Positions 61,254 through 64,000 of a DNA stretch of 64,000 nt are shown here, piece after piece (the stretch's first letter is position 1; every line of letters begins with the position of its first letter). The stretch lies in NCBI GenBank assembly GCA_964529285.1, contig CAZGWK010000011.1:11582-75581 (forward strand), read 5' to 3'. The notes beneath the pieces were generated by a model. The model was not told where the DNA came from. It was given only the letters and a program-made list of their open reading frames with translations, and made no database searches. Both the position numbers and the translations under genes were made by a program. The stretch comes from SURF-21 sp964529285. GTDB lineage: Bacteria; Actinomycetota; Geothermincolia; Geothermincolales; RBG-13-55-18.

Positions 61254-62549
61254 ATGGAAGAGGTTTCGATCGAGCTGTTGGAAAACCGGTTCATGCATGA
61301 GCTGGTAAGCCCCGGGGACAGGTTCCTGGCAGGCATGATCAGGGACTTCGTGGAAAGAGAGATCATGCCTATCCGCAAGGAGATGGAAGCCAGTACGCGC
61401 GGCGATTGGAAGCTGGTCGAGGAGGTGCAGAGAAAACTGGTCGGCCTGGGCTTTCAGGGCGCATTCCTGCCGCCGGAATACGGGGGCTGGAACCTCACCT
61501 CGGCCATGACCTACTGCGTAATCCTGGACGAGTTCGGCAGGAGCGATCCCGCGTGCATCGCCCCCATGGGAGGAGGGACATGGGCCTTGCGGCCAGCGGT
61601 GTTCGCTAACAATAAGACGGTACTGGGGGATTTCGCCGCTCGTTTCCTCGGGGAAGAACCCTACGTAGCCTGTTTCGCCATGACCGAGCCCTCGGGCGGC
61701 TGCAACATCGAGAACCTGGACATGAAAGGCAAGGGTATCCATACCAGGGCGTACCTGGACGGAGATGAATGGGTGATCAACGGCGCCAAGGTATGGCCTA
61801 CCAATTCCGGCATCGCCGACGTATATTGCGTAGTATGTAATACCGACCCCTCGCTGGGAGACGAGGGCATCGCCATGATCTACGTCCCCGTTCCCACGGA
61901 GGGCTTCAGCTTCGGCAGGTTCGAGGACAAGTCCGGCTTCCGCAGCAGCCGCGAGGGCGATTTCTACTTCGACAACGTGCGTGTCCCCAAAGAATACCGC
62001 GCGGCAGGCCCGGGAAAGGATGCGGAGCTGCTGCATGACAACCTGGTCTTCGCCCGCCTCTTCAGCGCGGCATGGGCGATAGGGATAGCCCAGGGCGCCT
62101 TCGACGAGGCCATGACCTTCACCGCTGAAAGAAAGGTGGCGGGTAAGCCTATCCGCCAGCATACCCTGGCAGCTAACGTACTGGCCGATATGGCCATCGA
62201 CATCCAGGTGGGCAGGGACTCCTACGTCAATGCCGCCTATATGTACGACCACCCGCAGACCTACGGGCCGCGCCACTCGAAGTTCATGCTGTCGCGATCA
62301 TCGCTGACCAAGGTCTTTTGCTGTGAAGCGGCGGTGAGGGCCACCAACCGGGCCATGGAACTGATGGGTAATTATGGATACGCAACCGAATACAACGCCG
62401 AGAAGTACTGGCGCGACAACAAGATCATCCAGTTGTGGGAGGGCGGTGTGCAACTGGGAAAGATGGATGTGGCCAGGGGTTATTACGGCTACGACCAGTT
62501 TTACGAGAACGATCTCTACGACGCGATGCAAGAGACGAGAAGCGGATGA
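61254..62549 (+). CDS. Acyl-CoA dehydrogenase family protein, tandem copy 1
   Basis: The 431-residue flavoenzyme shows FQGAFLPPEYGGWNLTSAM, CFAMTEPSGGCNIENLDMKG, EWVINGAKVWPTNSGIADVY, ERKVAGKPIRQHTLAANVLA, MELMGNYGYATEYNAEKYWR and IIQLWEGGVQLGKMDV. The Glu in LWEGG matches the medium-chain catalytic-Glu position. About 45 residues longer than usual acyl-CoA dehydrogenases, mostly through the N terminus and C-terminal tail. The expected TEPGAGSD flavin-loop reads TEPSGGCN, so substrate or flavin handling may be unusual. GGGGGAAGGGAG precedes the ATG. Confidence 0.9.
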   Translation: MEEVSIELLENRFMHELVSPGDRFLAGMIRDFVEREIMPIRKEMEASTRGDWKLVEEVQRKLVGLGFQGAFLPPEYGGWNLTSAMTYCVILDEFGRSDPACIAPMGGGTWALRPAVFANNKTVLGDFAARFLGEEPYVACFAMTEPSGGCNIENLDMKGKGIHTRAYLDGDEWVINGAKVWPTNSGIADVYCVVCNTDPSLGDEGIAMIYVPVPTEGFSFGRFEDKSGFRSSREGDFYFDNVRVPKEYRAAGPGKDAELLHDNLVFARLFSAAWAIGIAQGAFDEAMTFTAERKVAGKPIRQHTLAANVLADMAIDIQVGRDSYVNAAYMYDHPQTYGPRHSKFMLSRSSLTKVFCCEAAVRATNRAMELMGNYGYATEYNAEKYWRDNKIIQLWEGGVQLGKMDVARGYYGYDQFYENDLYDAMQETRSG

Positions 62550-62627
62550 AGTGGGGTCATGAAGCACCAAAGGCATGGAAGAATGTGCGGATCGTGCGCC
62601 GGATGAGCCGGCAGGAAGGATAGGATC

Positions 62628-63929
62628 ATGGTGCAGGTATCCATAGAGCGCAGGGAGAACAGGTTCGTACAGGACCTCTTGAGCCCCTCGGACAGGCTGC
62701 TGCTGAACTCGACGCGCGATTTCGTGGAAGAGCAGATCATGCCGGTGCGCAGGGAGCTGGTGGAGAGTACGCATGCGGATTACAAGCTGGTGGAGGAGAT
62801 GCAGGCAAAGCTGCTGCCCCTGGGCCTGCAGGGGGGGTTCCTGCCGGAGGAATACGGGGGCATGGGCTTGAGCTCCGCCCTGACCACCGCCTTGCTGGCG
62901 GAGGAGATAGGGAGGGGCGACGCTTCGCTCTTCGGCACGCTGGCGGGCGGCCTGCTGGCCATGCGGCCCGCTATCGCCGCTGGCAACCGGGCGGTGTTGG
63001 AGCATTTCGCTCCCAAGCTGGTGCAGGAAGACGAGGTGTATCTGGGCTGTTTCGCCGTTACCGAGCCCGAAAGCGGCAGCGATATAGAGAACCCCGATCT
63101 CAAGGGAAAGATGATGGAGACCAGCGCCGGCCTGAAAAATGGAGAGTGGTCGATAAACGGTGCCAAGGCGTGGGCGGTCAACGCGGGCCTGGCTGGCCTC
63201 TACTGTATAGCCTGCAGTACGGACAAATCCCTGGGGGACGAGGGTACCGCCCTCATATACCTGGAAACGCCCGTGGGGGGGTTTAAATTCCTCGCTTGCG
63301 AGGACAAAGCCGGTATGCGGGGAACCAGGCAGGGAGGCTTCGAGCTGAAAGGCGTGCGCGTACCCGAGGCATGGAGGGCGGCGGGGCCGGGTGACGATGC
63401 GCGGCTGCTGCGCGACAACCAGGCCTTCGCGCGCCTTATAACCGCTGCCCTGGCCATAGGAGCCGCACAGGGCGCCTTCGATGAAGTGCTCGCTTTCACC
63501 ACGGACAGGATAGCCGCCGGCAAACCGATCCGGCAACATACCGTTTGCGCCAGCATGCTGGCGGATATCGCCATCGGCATCCAGGTGGGCAGGGACGCGT
63601 ATGCGAATGCGGCCTACATGTACGACCGGCCCGAGACGTACGGCGAGGGTTTCTCCACGCACATGCTTTCCAGGGCTTCGTCCGCCAAGATATTCTGCTG
63701 CGACGCGGCGATCCACGCCACCAACCGGGCCATGGAGCTCATGGGCTCCTACGGCTTCGTCACCGACTATTACGTGGAGAAATACTGGCGGGACGCCAGG
63801 ACCCTGCAGCTGTGGGAAGGGGGCGCACATCTCGCCAGGCTCGACGTAGCGCGAGGCTATTACGACTACGACCAGTTCCACCGCAACGAGCTCTACGAGG
63901 TCATCAGGGAGAGAAAAAGCGGTTCGTAG
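62628..63929 (+). CDS. Acyl-CoA dehydrogenase family protein, tandem copy 2
   Basis: The 433-residue paralog of the preceding gene shows QGGFLPEEYGGMGLSSALTT, CFAVTEPESGSDIENPDLKG, DRIAAGKPIRQHTVCASMLA, AMELMGSYGFVTDYYVEKYW and LQLWEGGAHLARLDVARGYY with the catalytic Glu. Both copies share the N-terminal LENRF/RRENRF...DFVE pattern and the YYDYDQFHRNELYEVI-type tail. This copy keeps a more usual TEPESGSD loop. It lies 78 nt after copy 1, likely in the same transcript, and ends before a strong terminator. Confidence 0.92.
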   Translation: MVQVSIERRENRFVQDLLSPSDRLLLNSTRDFVEEQIMPVRRELVESTHADYKLVEEMQAKLLPLGLQGGFLPEEYGGMGLSSALTTALLAEEIGRGDASLFGTLAGGLLAMRPAIAAGNRAVLEHFAPKLVQEDEVYLGCFAVTEPESGSDIENPDLKGKMMETSAGLKNGEWSINGAKAWAVNAGLAGLYCIACSTDKSLGDEGTALIYLETPVGGFKFLACEDKAGMRGTRQGGFELKGVRVPEAWRAAGPGDDARLLRDNQAFARLITAALAIGAAQGAFDEVLAFTTDRIAAGKPIRQHTVCASMLADIAIGIQVGRDAYANAAYMYDRPETYGEGFSTHMLSRASSAKIFCCDAAIHATNRAMELMGSYGFVTDYYVEKYWRDARTLQLWEGGAHLARLDVARGYYDYDQFHRNELYEVIRERKSGS

Positions 63930-63944
63930 GGTATAGGCATATAA

Positions 63945-63974
63945 AAGAAAGGGCCCCTCGAGGGGCCCTTTCTT
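63945..63974. terminator. Strong palindromic terminator
   Basis: AAGAAAGGGCCCCT (63945-63958), CG, then AGGGGCCCTTTCTT (63961-63974) form a perfect 14-bp inverted repeat with a T-rich right edge. It should end the acyl-CoA dehydrogenase transcript and, by symmetry, works on either strand. Confidence 0.88.
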
Positions 63975-64000
63975 AGCTGTGTAAGCGTCAGCTTCTGCGT

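Overview
The window is about 64 kb of GC-rich bacterial chromosome with almost all genes on the + strand, many TTG and GTG starts, and clear Shine-Dalgarno motifs. The order enolase, DivIC-like, DUF501, Ppx/GppA is the actinobacterial arrangement (as in mycobacteria). Together with a V/A-type ATPase operon and large surface proteins built from AEGTTAWGFEEYVLVQNP-type repeats, this suggests an uncultured, deep-branching Actinomycetota lineage (Geothermincolia/Aquicultoria-like). That placement is inference. A run of exactly 100 N at 25025-25124 shows the sequence is a scaffolded draft or metagenome assembly.

Region 1 (1-12.7 kb) is a cofactor block: the end of hpt, ftsH, a folate operon (folE, folP, a membrane-anchored cyclophilin, folB, folK), a DUF2520 Rossmann protein that may be the ketopantoate reductase, panC, panD, NAD synthesis (nadA, nadB, nadC) and type III pantothenate kinase coaX. 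Together these supply tetrahydrofolate, NAD and CoA. Region 2 (12.7-21.7 kb) is a complete V/A-type ATPase operon in the order G/H, I, K, E, C, F, A, B, D behind a strong sigma-70-type promoter.

Region 3 (21.8-44 kb) is cell-envelope and accessory DNA: murA; a secreted subtilisin-like protease with ~101-residue repeats that the assembly gap interrupts; an AT-rich control region; three tandem ~1000-residue membrane-anchored proteins made almost wholly of 23-26-residue helical repeats (the most novel content here); a DrrAB-type ABC exporter behind a consensus promoter; a NarL-type two-component pair whose kinase mRNA looks leaderless; a small winged-helix-like protein; and a SpoIID-domain protein carrying the same repeat family as the protease.

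Region 4 (44-58.8 kb) has eno, a membrane beta-propeller-like protein and pyk, then two FAD oxidase paralogs flanking a tiny Cys-rich ORF with an in-frame UGA, a DivIC-like protein, a truncated ECF sigma factor, a secreted Cys/Asp-rich protein, MaoC-type dehydratases, an acyl-CoA dehydrogenase on the - strand, DUF501, ppx and a lone receiver protein. Lipid and oxidation genes appear to have been inserted into the conserved eno-divIC-DUF501-ppx locus. Region 5 (58.8-64 kb) has tRNA-Leu(UAA), a lipoprotein, an unrecognised double-CxxC protein, a small basic protein and two tandem acyl-CoA dehydrogenases ending at a strong terminator.

Two dispersed non-coding repeat families recur between transcription units: family A at about 2.2, 21.7 and 55.8 kb, and family B at about 21.8, 38.0 and 54.5 kb. 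Family B copies form hairpins with compensatory base changes.
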